Below, piece after piece: positions 19,270 through 30,130 of a stretch of 64,000 bases of DNA (positions within the stretch are counted from its first letter, which is position 1; the number at the start of each line of letters is the position of its first letter). Origin of the DNA: Leishmania mexicana MHOM/GT/2001/U1103 (Eukaryota > Euglenozoa > Kinetoplastea > Trypanosomatida > Trypanosomatidae); NCBI RefSeq assembly GCF_000234665.1, contig NC_018337.1, forward strand, positions 1-64,000, in the 5' to 3' direction. The notes under the pieces are model-generated. The model was not told where the DNA came from. It saw only the letters and a program-made list of their open reading frames with translations, and searched no databases. A program made the position numbers and the translations under genes.

Positions 19270-20437
19270 TGACTTTAGTGTAGCTTCAGTGGGCTGCCGC
19301 GCTAGGAATTGCCTGTCGTGTACTCCTGGTGAGGTGTGCGCCTTGCCGACGTGGCTGCCTGTACGTTTTCGAGCGTTCCTCTATGCACCAGAGAACGGCC
19401 ACGTCAGACTCTCGCGTACCTCTCTCCCCGCCCCTTCTGAGCCGTCTCCCTCTCTGGTCTCCTCATAGCAGAGCATCGGAAGAAAAAGACGATGCGTGCT
19501 TGAGGGCACGGGTCCACGGCTTTTGCTTCTTTTCCCCTCTCTTGTCAAGTGCAGCCTCGAGCGTTGCCGGGAGTTGCCACACTTCACGGTGTACGTTCTA
19601 CTATTATTTGCTTTGTGTGGGCGGTGGTGTACTGCCGCTGCGAGTGCCGTGCTTCACGGCTTTCTTGCACGTCCTTGGTAGAGCGTCAGCGGGTCAGTGC
19701 GTACCTTTTTTTCTCTCTCCGATTCCGCCCTTACCGGCCAATCTGCGGTAGCTGATCTTTGTGTGACGCGCGGCGAGAAAGCTCGGGCGCATCTTCGTCT
19801 TCTCTCCTCTTGACTTCAGTCGTGCACTCATATCGACAAGCTTCGCTGTACACTGCTTATGTTTGTGTCATGTCTCTCCTCCTTTTGGTGAATGGGTGCG
19901 TAGCGCCGATATGCAACCGGAAAAGGCCCACAAGAAAAAGAAGGCCTCTTCTGTCCGGTCATTCGAGAGTGACTCGTATGCGAGTGCACTCTACTGCATC
20001 GTCCTCTCTACGTACTGCATTGCTGAGCTGTCAAAGGACGCTAGACTAGGCTCTCTCGGCGAAAGGACGTGCAGCGGTGGAACTTCGGCATGCAAGTCAC
20101 CACTGCGTGTTACGGATGCTCTCTACGGCCCAGCGTGCCAAGCCGAGGTGTCGCTTCAGAGTTGGCTATCAAGCCGAAAACAATCCCACTGAAGTGCTGC
20201 TTTCCCGGCACCTGCGTCTGGGTCTTTGCTTGCTGCGTCCAATGTGCGGATGCGCATGACGTTCTTGCCAGCTTCATCACAGCCTTCTCCTGTTCTCTCT
20301 CCTACCGTTCACGTCACGTAGATTGACTATTGCTCTACTGCAACCTCTCCCCTGCGCTTAGCTACAAGAGAAAAAGAGACCCAAATAAGACCGCACGCAA
20401 CGAAGGACTCTACGAGGAGCAATCCTGCTAACCAATC
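19270..20437. other. Intergenic spacer upstream of APX
   Basis: No gene. Several pyrimidine-rich runs. The tract at 20282-20318 followed by AG at 20320-20321 is a good trans-splice acceptor candidate for the APX transcript, leaving a 5' UTR of about 115 bases. Confidence 0.45.
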
Positions 20438-21409
20438 ATGTTCCGCTGTGCTTGTGTCCGCCTTGGGCAGCGCGTGCTGCCTAGTTACATGCCACGAATG
20501 TTCGGCACCTCGCGGCGAGCGAAAGGCCTCTTTACCGGCATCGCTGTCGGCACCGTCGCGAGTGGTGCCATGCTTGTTTCGTGCGCCAGCGCACGCGTGG
20601 AGGAACCACCGTTTGATATCAGGGCTCTCCGCAGCGACATTGAGAACATGATCTCTGACAAACTGGAACTGGGACCTTCGCTGATTCGCCTAGCATGGCA
20701 CGAGGCCGGCTCGTACGACTGCTTCAAGAAGGACGGCTCTCCGAACTCAGCGTCGATGCGCTTCAAACCGGAGTGCATGTACGCGGGTAACAAAGGTCTC
20801 GAAATCCCTCGCAAGGCGCTGGAGCCTTTGAAGAAGAAGTACCCTCAAATATCTTACGCGGATTTGTGGGTGCTCGCCGCCTACGTGGCCATCGAGTACA
20901 TGGGTGGTCCCGAGATTCCGTTTTCCTGGGGTCGGGTGGATGCCAAGGACGGCTCTGTGTGTGGACCTGATGGGCGCCTGCCGGACGCCTCAAAGATGCA
21001 AGGTCACGTACGCGAAGTGTTCACGCGCCTCGGGTTCAATGACCAGGAGGCAGTGGCGCTCATCGGCGCGCACACATGCGGTGAATGCCACATCAAGTTC
21101 TCCGGCTACGATGGACCGTGGACGCACGACAAGAACGGTTTCGACAACTCTTTCTTTACCCAGCTTCTCGAGGAGGATTGGGTCTTGAATCCCAAGATTG
21201 AGAAGCTGCAGCTGATGGACCGCGCAACGACGAAGCTGATGATGCTTCCCACTGACGTTTCCCTCCTCCTCGATCCCTCTTACCGCAAGTACGTGGAGCT
21301 GTACGCAAAGGACAACGACCGCTTCAACGCAGACTTTGCGAAGGCGTTCAAAAAGCTGACCGAGCTCGGCACCAAGAACCTTCACAAAGCACCCGCGTCG
21401 GGGAGCTAA
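20438..21409 (+). CDS. APX: Ascorbate-dependent peroxidase (hybrid APX / cytochrome c peroxidase)
   Basis: 323 residues from the first ATG; starting at the internal Met21 gives 303, the length I recall for the Leishmania enzyme, so the true start is uncertain. A hydrophobic N-terminal segment (about 30-50) acts as the mitochondrial/membrane signal in the known enzyme. Class I haem peroxidase residues are all present: distal Arg84, Trp87 and His88 (RLAWH), proximal His212 (LIGAHTCGECH) and Trp228 (GPWTH), the tryptophan that carries the radical in cytochrome c peroxidase. It reduces hydrogen peroxide using ascorbate or cytochrome c. T. brucei lacks it, while Leishmania and T. cruzi have it. 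Next downstream is G6PD, which supplies NADPH for the parallel trypanothione peroxidase system. Confidence 0.96.
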   Translation: MFRCACVRLGQRVLPSYMPRMFGTSRRAKGLFTGIAVGTVASGAMLVSCASARVEEPPFDIRALRSDIENMISDKLELGPSLIRLAWHEAGSYDCFKKDGSPNSASMRFKPECMYAGNKGLEIPRKALEPLKKKYPQISYADLWVLAAYVAIEYMGGPEIPFSWGRVDAKDGSVCGPDGRLPDASKMQGHVREVFTRLGFNDQEAVALIGAHTCGECHIKFSGYDGPWTHDKNGFDNSFFTQLLEEDWVLNPKIEKLQLMDRATTKLMMLPTDVSLLLDPSYRKYVELYAKDNDRFNADFAKAFKKLTELGTKNLHKAPASGS

Positions 21410-21930
21410 AAGTGAACGTAGCGCGCTTTGGTTGTTATCCTCCTCTCCCCCACCTTCTAGAGAAACACACCTTTGACGGAAGCGCGTTGTCCAGCTGCTG
21501 GAGTCTCTCCGTCGTTGCATTATACTCGCAATTCGATGGCCGAGGCCAGTGGCATTTGGCACTCACTTTCGTTTCCCCTCTTCTTCCTCGGGTGACTCTG
21601 GGACTGAAGAGGTCGTCGAAACGCGTTTCCTCTTGCACATGTCTGTGCATGTGCGTGAACGAAAGTTCAGCACCGATATTGAAAGGGTGGCTGATACTAT
21701 CGGTGTGTCTCTGTGCGCGTAGCACGACGCAGCGGTAGGTGAGAAAAAAAACTGTTAACAGAGTGCTGAGGAGGACAGATGGGGCGTCTGCTCCTCTGTC
21801 TCTTCTTTGCGTGCGGATGCGGTGAGGAAGAGAAAAACACCGTTGGTAGCTCCTTGCACGCATTCTTTTTTCTTTTTCTTCCACCGACTGTCGTACTCTG
21901 GTGATGGGAGTGACTTGAGCGCGTGGCACC
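21410..21930. other. 3' flank of APX
   Basis: No gene seen. Probable APX 3' UTR, leading into SIDER-like copy 4. Confidence 0.5.
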
Positions 21931-22290
21931 TAGGTCCACTACCCCCACTCTGCGCGGGGACGCCAGGCAGCCCCTGCTCCTGCCAATGCACAGCCACTGG
22001 TGGCGGTGACGGCGTCAGGCACCTACGAAATAGGTGAGTCAGAGCGATTCACCACTGCAAATGTCAGCGGTCAGCACCTGCATGGCGTTGTGTCCGAGTC
22101 GCCTGCGAAGCGAGTGTGTGAGGGGCAGGGTTTGGGGTGGAGGCCGTGCTCACATGACGGGGTCGGCGCATTGCTGTACCGCGCGTGCCTACAGCTGCAT
22201 CGCACCGCGCAATAGGCCTGTGTCAGCGCAAGCACGTGGGTGTTGCGCTCATGCTGCATGGCCGGATGGGCACGAACAACAGCAAAAACA
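21931..22290 (+). mobile_element. SIDER-like interspersed repeat, copy 4 (longer form)
   Basis: Plus-strand copy of the same element, followed by an A-rich tail (AACAACAGCAAAAACAAAG). It carries about 24 extra bases near 22080-22103 (around GCATGGCGTTGTGTCCGAGT) that copies 1-3 lack. The decayed copy 5 keeps GACCTGCGAAGCGAG at that point, like this form, so copies 1-3 may derive from a deleted subfamily. It lies in the spacer between APX and G6PD, in sense orientation, where it could be part of the APX 3' UTR. Confidence 0.72.
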
Positions 22291-23916
22291 AAGAAACGCT
22301 CTTATATGCACGAAACGCACTTTTCTTGCCCTTTTCTGCTTTTTTTGTTTTTTTTCGCGTTATTGCTGCAACACAGCCTCTCTCACCCGTGCAGCACGAA
22401 AGTTGTGCAGTGGGCCAGATGAGCATGGCGTCCGCATTTTTTCCCTTGCCCTGTTCCGCACGAAGCAGAGCGCGGTAAAAAGCGAAAAGCCTGTTGCCAT
22501 GTTTCGTGGCACGCCGTTGTGGAGGTGCGTGGCTGAAACTGTGAAAGCTGACACAAGAGTGCTCTCTTCCTCTTGTCCTGTATAGGGCTGCATCACTTGT
22601 CGTGTCAGCCCGGGAAATTGCGATTATGACTTCTTCGTTGCTGGAGAGCTGAGAGCAACACCCCGTCTCCTTCCCCCTCCCCCTCCCCCTCATTTCTTTT
22701 TTTGTTTTGATTTTTTTGTTCGTGCTCCCTTCGAGTTTTATCATTGCGCTCGCTATGATACGTCTGCTCTTTCGACCGTCCTTTTTGTGTGACTTTTCCC
22801 TTTATTGCCTGGGCTTCTCTCTCCCTCGGATATGCCCACCAAACGGCAAAAAAAAAACAAGAATTCCCTACCCCACCCCCTTCTCTCTTTCGTCCCTCCT
22901 CCCTCTTTTTTCCGATATTTCGCCTTATGCACTTCTCTTGCTTTTTTTCATTCCTTGCAATGCTCTTTTGTTCTCCGAGTGCCTCGGTGTGTACGCCACT
23001 CCTGGTCGAAGTTTCATCTGTCCCCCCTCTCCGCGTATATTGAAAGACGCGCATCGCGCAGAGGTGCGCTCTCTCTTCTCCCTTTGTGCACTAATGCGCA
23101 GCGCCACGAGCGTAAATGGATTCTCATGTGCTGCATGTGACCACCTCATCCCTTGCACGAGCAGCGTTGATGCGCACGTGTATGCCTGCAAAGCGAGAAG
23201 AACGAGGAATAGGAGACAAAAGAACACACACATACACACGTCTATACGGGCGTTTGCGAAGAGAGTACGAGGAACTTGTAAAAGACCTTTACTTCAATGG
23301 CATCGTTAGCACTTATTATTTCTTGTCAAATGCCGTTTGCTACCCTTCACTTTGATGATTGGGGGGATGCTCTGAGAAAACCAGTGGCAAGTCGAAAAGA
23401 TCCACACGAATGTGCACGCGCAAAACTACTTTTTCGTGCCGTGGCGCTTCCCTGCAGGCTGCCCAGTCAGGCTCTCTGCACAAACACTACTTCGCAGAAC
23501 CACAAGCGTACGATGGGGCGGGTGAGAAGGTGCATGTCTTGATGCTCCTCTTGTTGCTCTTTCCGACTCTATGGCTCTTGTGTCTAGCTACTTTCTCCAG
23601 GGGAAGAAAACAAACGCGCAGTTGGCGAAATGGTTTCAGCGCGCGGCGCCCGCAGTGTCGCTCTGTTATCCACTCATACATGCTCCCCTCACTCTCCCAC
23701 TTTTTCCTCGTCCCACTCTGCACCTCGTCCACTGATAGTTCAGCGACGTAGGATAAAGCGAAGAGCAGCAAAACGAACTGAAAAGAGCGGAGGACTCTCC
23801 GAGCAATAGAATTTGCTCATCTTATTCACCCACCCTTATACAACCGTTTTGATCTTATTTCTTGTTGCCTCCGGCTACCATATATTGATCGGTGTTATAC
23901 AAATTAAGTAAGCACC
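22291..23916. other. Intergenic spacer upstream of G6PD
   Basis: No gene. Contains a short tandem CCCCCT array (about 22673-22691), T-rich runs and many pyrimidine tracts. The tract at 23815-23873 with AG at 23907-23908 or 23911-23912 is the probable G6PD splice acceptor, giving a very short 5' UTR. Confidence 0.45.
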
Positions 23917-25605
23917 ATGTCGGAAGCGCAGGCTCGTGCTGATGAGGATGCTTACATGGCCGACGTCGACAGCATTCTGGACGTGCTCCGGACGCATGTG
24001 CTGGAACGGAAGCCAGATGACGTTTTCCAGTTCCTCTCCAAGTCGGCGCTACGTCTGCAGAAGGACAGCGGCGCCGAATTGTGCGATCGCATCAACTGTA
24101 AGGTAAAGGATGAACAGAAGAGCCGTGCATTGTCTATCATCGTATTCGGTGCCAGCGGGGATCTGGCTAAGAAGAAGACATTTCCTGCCCTCTTCGATCT
24201 GTACTGTGGCGGGCTCCTTCCCCCGGAGGTCAACATTATCGGCTATGCTCGCACCAAGGTGGAGGATGTCGAGAAGTGGAAGCATGAGACGCTCATGAAG
24301 TATTTTTCGAAAGTGTCGGAGCGGGAATGCCACGCCGAGGACTTCTTGAAACACATCAGCTACTTTTGTGGAGCGTACGACAAGGTGGACGACTTCAAGC
24401 GTCTTGACGCGGTGATTCGAGAGAAGGAGAATGCCTTTAAGGGCCCTGAGAAGGGTGGAAACCGTCTCTTCTATCTTGCTCTTCCGCCCTCAGTGTTCGC
24501 AATTGTCTGCGAGCACATTCACAAGGGGGCGATGCCGCAGGAAGTGGGGGGATGGGTGCGGGTGATCATCGAGAAGCCCTTTGGCCGCGATACCAAGAGC
24601 TCCGCCGAGCTTTCCCAAGCGCTGGAGCCGTTCTTCGACGAGTCGCAGCTGTACCGGATTGACCACTACCTCGGGAAGGAGATGGTGCAGAACATCATCA
24701 CGACACGCTTCGCCAACCGTATCTTCAGCGCTGTGTGGAACTCGAGCAACATTGCGTGCGTGCAGATCACGTTCAAGGAGACCATCGGTACCGAGGGCCG
24801 CGGCGGCTACTTCGACAACATTGGCATTATTCGCGATGTCATGCAAAATCACCTCACCCAGATTCTTGCCCTGCTGGCCATGGAGAAGCCGCGGTCGCTG
24901 GACGCTGAGTGCATCCGCGACGAGAAGGTGTCGGTGCTGAAGTGCATTGAGCCAGTAACTAAGGAGAATTGTGTTCTGGGCCAGTACACTGCCTCCGCCG
25001 ATGGCTCCATGCCTGGTTACCTACAGGATGAGACCGTACCCCGGGGCAGCACTTGCCCCACATTTGCCGTGATGCGGCTCAACATCAACAACGACCGCTG
25101 GGCCGGCGTCCCTTTTATTCTCAAGGCTGGCAAGGCTGTGGAGCAGAAGTACGTGGCGATTCGCATTCAGTTCAAGGACGAGGTCCACCCCTACGGCGAT
25201 GCGACACAGCGCAACGAGCTCGTCATCCGCGCTCAGCCGTCCGAGGCCATGTATGTCAAGATCACCACAAAAGTTCCTGGCCTTAGTGGGGACTTACGGC
25301 AGACGCACCAGACAGAGCTGGACCTTACCTACCACACCCGGTACGATGTGCGCCTTCCAGACGCCTACGAGAGCCTCATCAACGACGCACTGCTGGGTAA
25401 CTCGACAAACTTTGTGCGTAAGGACGAGCTCGATGTGGCATGGCGCATCTTCACACCGCTCCTGCACCAGATCGACAATGGAGAGATCCAACCGATTCCG
25501 TACCAGGCTGGCACGCGCGGGCCCAAGGAAGCGGATGAATTCATCATCAACAACGGCTTCAAGCACCAGAAAGACTACCAGTGGACTCCCTCGAACAAGC
25601 TGTGA
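23917..25605 (+). CDS. G6PD: Glucose-6-phosphate 1-dehydrogenase
   Basis: 562 residues, the length known for Leishmania G6PD. Catalyses oxidation of glucose-6-phosphate to 6-phosphogluconolactone with NADP+, the entry step of the pentose phosphate pathway and a main NADPH source for trypanothione-based defence. The N-terminal ~70 residues are the extension typical of trypanosomatid G6PD. The dinucleotide motif GASGDLAKKK is at 78-87 and the substrate/catalytic signature RIDHYLGKE at 247-255. The conserved LKAGKAVEQK lies further on. The C-terminus is SNKL, close to a type 1 peroxisomal signal, which agrees with reports of dual cytosolic and glycosomal G6PD in these parasites (the targeting here is inference). 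Start at the first ATG. Confidence 0.98.
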   Translation: MSEAQARADEDAYMADVDSILDVLRTHVLERKPDDVFQFLSKSALRLQKDSGAELCDRINCKVKDEQKSRALSIIVFGASGDLAKKKTFPALFDLYCGGLLPPEVNIIGYARTKVEDVEKWKHETLMKYFSKVSERECHAEDFLKHISYFCGAYDKVDDFKRLDAVIREKENAFKGPEKGGNRLFYLALPPSVFAIVCEHIHKGAMPQEVGGWVRVIIEKPFGRDTKSSAELSQALEPFFDESQLYRIDHYLGKEMVQNIITTRFANRIFSAVWNSSNIACVQITFKETIGTEGRGGYFDNIGIIRDVMQNHLTQILALLAMEKPRSLDAECIRDEKVSVLKCIEPVTKENCVLGQYTASADGSMPGYLQDETVPRGSTCPTFAVMRLNINNDRWAGVPFILKAGKAVEQKYVAIRIQFKDEVHPYGDATQRNELVIRAQPSEAMYVKITTKVPGLSGDLRQTHQTELDLTYHTRYDVRLPDAYESLINDALLGNSTNFVRKDELDVAWRIFTPLLHQIDNGEIQPIPYQAGTRGPKEADEFIINNGFKHQKDYQWTPSNKL

Positions 25606-27267
25606 TGAAGGCAGACATTGCAATCTATTTCACAGCTCCCTGTCGACGGCAGCGAGAGAGGCAGGGTATTATACACTGGATGCGTGCCTATCCGCCCCTC
25701 AGAAAGCACGTGGTCGCGCTCTGCGGTACGCACCGACCAACGCTGCAGATACAACACGAAGAAGAGAGGAGAGAGGGATAGCCAGCGTCTGTCAAGGCGG
25801 CCCCGTGAGCTGCCAATTGGCATCCCGTACCTCTACTGTCTACAATCCTTTTTTTTCTCGTTCTCCCTTGCTATCGCCATCCCCCATGTGTGTGCACTGC
25901 GGCCCGGACAGCTAGAGGATGTGTGAGCCCGTGCCGCCGTACAGACAGTGCCTTACGCCTTTCTTTGGCTCTCTTGGACTTCGTTCCTGCCTATTTCTGT
26001 GGCAGTGGTACCTCTCCCCCTACCCTCCTCAGGCTCACTTGAAGCGCGCTGCGTAAGCTTTGCTGCTGCACCAGCTCTGACGCCTCTGCTGTGGATGCCG
26101 GGAGGCAGGCTCCATGTTGATCGAGACTTCGCTACTGACGCTCAAAGGGCGGAGGGTTGGCAGAGGAAAAGATGGGTGCCCAGAGTGCTAGCGGAAGTCG
26201 TAAAGTGCGCGGAAGCACAAGAAGAGAGACGAGAAGACGGATGAGGGATAGATCACTGGAATCTGAGGAGAATGCGCGGACACCCAACACGGAGGCGCGC
26301 ACTTGATGCAAATGCTGTTCTCGCGTTTGTTTTCCCTTTGCTTTATTTTTGTTGTTTGCTTTGGTCGGCCTGTTGTTTTCCTCTCTCGCGCAGCTACCTT
26401 TGTATGCAGATTTTACATTGCTTGTGTCGTTGCTGGATTTGCCTCTCGCCGCCGCCCCCCACCACCTCTCCAGAACACACACACACACACCGCCCCTCGG
26501 ACGTTCCGCTCCCTTCTCCTACCCACTTTCGACCGTTCTCCCTCCCAATCTCCGTACATAAATTACATTCTTGGTTTCCCTCTTTGTTGTCATAGTCACT
26601 TGAGGGTGCATTCACATGTACCGCGAGCGTGGCGCAGCGACGTGCCCAAGCGTCCGGAAAGGATCGAGAAGAGGCACGCGAAAGGATCAAAAAACGAAGG
26701 GTGGCCTTCATTCAAGCAGCAGCGATACAGACGCGTGTGGGAGTGACAGCCATTCCCGAGTGACTTCACAAATATGGCATGTGCTCGAAAGGGAGCAAAC
26801 GAGAAAACAAGAATAAGAGGAACATCTCTCCCGGAAGTGTCCGGGGGCTTCCGCCAGGGATGTGTGTCGAAGGTCGTCGGGGACCATATATGTGGCGTAG
26901 GGCAATGTGCGAGAACAGCCGCAACGAAACACCCATCTGTTAAGGGGGGAAAGAGCGTGCGCAGGCGCACCTCTTCCATTTTCCTATGCCACTGCCAGAT
27001 AATGTCGCATGCCTTTCGTCGCTGACTCTCTGTTGCGGTTTCGAGGCGAAAGGCGATGCTGCAGATGGCACTGCTCTCTCTGGCATTCCTGCATCGACTA
27101 TTGTCCTCTCCGCTCTCCCCCTCCCCTCCCCCCCCACCGCTTCCCTCACCTTTGTTCTGCTCGTTTCTCCCCTGGATTGTTGTTGTCTGGTTCGCGGCAA
27201 ACTCGGACGTACTCCGCTTCTCATTGCTCCAGCAAGACGCGCAGAGTGCTCAGAGCATGCGCAATGA
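25606..27267. other. Long intergenic spacer after G6PD
   Basis: No supportable gene. Holds the G6PD 3' UTR, a (CA)n tract at about 26474-26490 and several pyrimidine-rich tracts (26340-26560, 27100-27170). Confidence 0.45.
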
Positions 27268-27732
27268 TACACAGATCGCAGAGGAGTACCTCTGGCCTTA
27301 TCACTCTCTCCTCTTTCGACGATCTTCGTAGACACAAAAGTGCTGTCGTTGTTGCTGCACTCCACCAGCACAAGTGAGGAAACGGCGAGCTCACAAGTGG
27401 GCTTTGGCCCGTACGACCCTCCAAGTGCAGAGAGGGGCGATTACAACGGCGAGACGGTGAGGAATATCCCGGAACTGTACCTCATGGCGGGCAACGGGGA
27501 TCGTGTGAAGGGGGGCGCAGCGGAGGATACTGTGACAGAAATCCTTGTAGAGTCCGTCGAAGAGGTGCAGCAAAGGCACGATAGCTTTTTGCTCATGTAT
27601 CTGCGCCTGTTGAAGTGTGCCGGTCATTCAGATCGAACGTGGTTTTCGACGTCATGGGACTGCATTTTAGCCTCCATTTTCACAGACATCACACTCATGG
27701 TGCTCGCTGTCATTGAGGCTTCTGGTCTGTAG
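27268..27732 (+). other. Open frame of uncertain status (82 codons from ATG 27484)
   Basis: The frame is open for about 154 codons but the first ATG is at 27484, giving an 82-residue product. It begins MAGNGDRVKGG, has an acidic helical stretch (ILVESVEEVQQRHD) and ends in a hydrophobic segment (CILASIFTDITLMVLAVIEASGL, given here only in part as ITLMVLAVIEASGL for the last residues). Third-position GC is lower than in neighbouring genes. It may be a small membrane-protein gene, a gene remnant that lost its 5' end, or chance. Confidence 0.22.
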
Positions 27733-28565
27733 CCGTACGAAGTAGGTCTGGATTCATACCTTCCATCCTTTGGTGCCTCCTGCCGCCTGTTGATGTACCC
27801 CCTTTCCCGATGCGCAGTCGCGCGCACTCATTATCCCTCACACACCGTCAGTGCTTCTCTTGGTCTGGCGGCGCCTCACGTCACCAACTCGTTGCGGAAG
27901 TTGCTAAGCCAACAAGTGGCGTGCAGCTTTGCAGTTGGCATTATGGCGGCTCCCTTGATACTGAAGGGTTCGCTGCAGCCCTCTGCCTCAGCTACTACGT
28001 GCATGGCCCCGTTTCATATCGACAGTCGGATGAAAGACTGAGGCTTAATGTACATGGTGACGCCAGCCACGGTGGGCCGTTGTTTGGCCGTGTTTCTCGA
28101 CTGGGTTTTCGAGAACCTCGCACCTTGGCGTCATTGCTATCTGGTGCGGGGGTAACGAGGTGGGAACAAAGGCAGGCCATGCACCACCGCTGAAGGTGAC
28201 GGACCGTGTGGAAGGCGCCCTGTTGTTCGTTGATGTTGTTTACCTGTGCGCGTGTGCATGCGTGCGCTCCTTTCCCTCCCCCCTCACTCTTGCCCGAATA
28301 CCCAGCCTCATTACAGTATGTTCATTTTCCAGTTCGTTTAAGCTCTGAGAAAGAGGGTGAGTCACTCTACCCCGCCCCCTTCTTCATCCAACGACCCATA
28401 TGTGAGGGGCAGAGGAGCAGCATCCGTGGCCTGGCAGGCCGTCTTCGTTTTTCCCACTTTTACTTTCCGCGGTAACGTCTTACCCTTCCACGCACCCCCA
28501 CCTCTCCCACCAAGGCGCCTGTTGCGTAGCCACAGGTTGTAGTCGCGGCACACGACACTGCGGCA
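27733..28565. other. Intergenic spacer
   Basis: No gene recognised; pyrimidine-rich stretches near 28265-28290 and 28480-28510 are possible splice-acceptor regions. Confidence 0.4.
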
Positions 28566-28966
28566 ATGGACGAACTGCGCCAACAAAGCGCGTTCCACCC
28601 GTGAAGGAGCAGTTCTTTGGACAACAGGACGTCAGCGCACTCGGTGTGGCCCCTCACTTTGTATTCGACAGGCCCACAAACGCAGTGTACCAACCCGCCA
28701 GCGCGACGGCCATGCACATCGCTACCGGGAATGTCAGTGCGTCCTATCACGGCGAGGGGTTCCTCTTCGTCATTGCCCCCGTGCTGCTCGGCGCCGTGTT
28801 CACAACCGTAGGTGTGTGTAGGTACTTAACAACCTCGGGCCCTCACGGTCTCCCTACCCTCATTAAGCGTAACTCTTGTGCGATGGCACATCGGGCGTTG
28901 CCTCTTTTCTGCCCGGCCCGGTTAGATTGCCCCCATCCCCCCCCTCCTCCCGACAGTTTGCCGTAA
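28566..28966 (+). pseudogene. Possible small frameshifted membrane-protein gene
   Basis: An ATG at 28566 opens a 12-codon frame ending at TGA 28602-28604. A second frame starting at about 28601 (GTG) runs to 28966 with good third-position GC and protein-like sequence: a soluble part (VKEQFFGQQDVSAL) then a clear hydrophobic span (FLFVIAPVLLGAVFTTVGV). If one base were gained or lost in the CCACCC run near 28595-28600, the two frames would join. This could be a real single-span protein broken by one frameshift or sequencing error, or chance. The C-terminal ~25 codons look less coding-like. No homologue recognised. Confidence 0.25.
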
Positions 28967-30130
28967 GGTTGTCGCTGGATCACGCATAGACATACTCTAG
29001 CACAGGCTGACACGTAGGCCTGCGCATATTGATGTATGCCATATGCCGAGGTATGTATGCATGCAGTGTGGCACGTGGGAACGACAACGCACAACCTGGG
29101 CGGTGAGCAAGTCGCGAGGAAAATGGGAGGGAGGTGCGTGGGACGCCTTCGCGTTGATATTCTCACGCAGCGCCGCTTGCCAACCTTCACAACTCACTCC
29201 GCTCTCGCTCTTCTCAAGTGCTGCAGCTCATCCTTTCGCCATTTTGTTGTTGTGGGGTTCGTGTTGGTAGGGGAAGCTGAGACGGAGCAGCTGCATTCAG
29301 CCTTGTCGATGACGGAAAGGAAGGGTCGCCGTCTTACCCAACGTGTGCATGGAAGGTGGCGGCGCGTCGGCGAATGTGACGGCCTTTTCACACCGCCGCA
29401 GCCCTTTGCGCTGTCACCGCACTCTTTCGCAGCACTGCGTGTTGGGTGCGCTCTCCGCGAGGCATGCTCTCTTGCCACATCGAGTACACGCGAACACAGT
29501 GACAAAGGGGGCTTTTGCGCCTCATCATCTGCGCAAAGGGCTTACAGACATATATGCAGGTGTGCGTGTGTGCGCGCACAGAGCCGCTTGAGAAGAGGAA
29601 TGATCGCTCCTCTCCCGTGTCTCCCTTTCCACTTCAACGTTGGCTGTTGTGTTGCTCTCCAGTAGAAAGGAGAACAAGTGACCTTCTCGATGGTGTCACA
29701 GACGTCGCGTACAACAGCGCAAGAGACCCATTTACCTCCCTGCAGACCCTCCTCATGCACCAATGGCCTCCTCGCCCTCCTCCTCTTGTTTCTTGCCTCA
29801 CACCCGCTCCTTCGTTTGTGAGTGCGCGCGTGAGAACAATCAGAGGGGGCACTCTCGTTATCGCTAGCAGCAACGCTGGCTCTTCCTGCTTTCAAGTTTG
29901 TGAGCGTTGTGCCGGACAATAGTGCACCGTTTACAGGACCCGATTTCGTACTCGAAGTGGGAGCGGGTACGACATCGCGCACTCCCGCGGCACCGTTGCC
30001 ACACAGCCACCCAGCTTCTGTGAGCGTCTGGTAATCGGCTCCCTCGGCCGCCGTGATCGGCAACAAGCGCCGCGCAACCTGCCAGTGTCTCTCTGAGTGA
30101 TTTGAGCGAAAGCGGCTTTTTGCTGACGCC
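28967..30130. other. Intergenic spacer upstream of the PCI-domain gene
   Basis: No gene seen in about 1.2 kb. Frames present are short and overlap on both strands. Confidence 0.45.
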
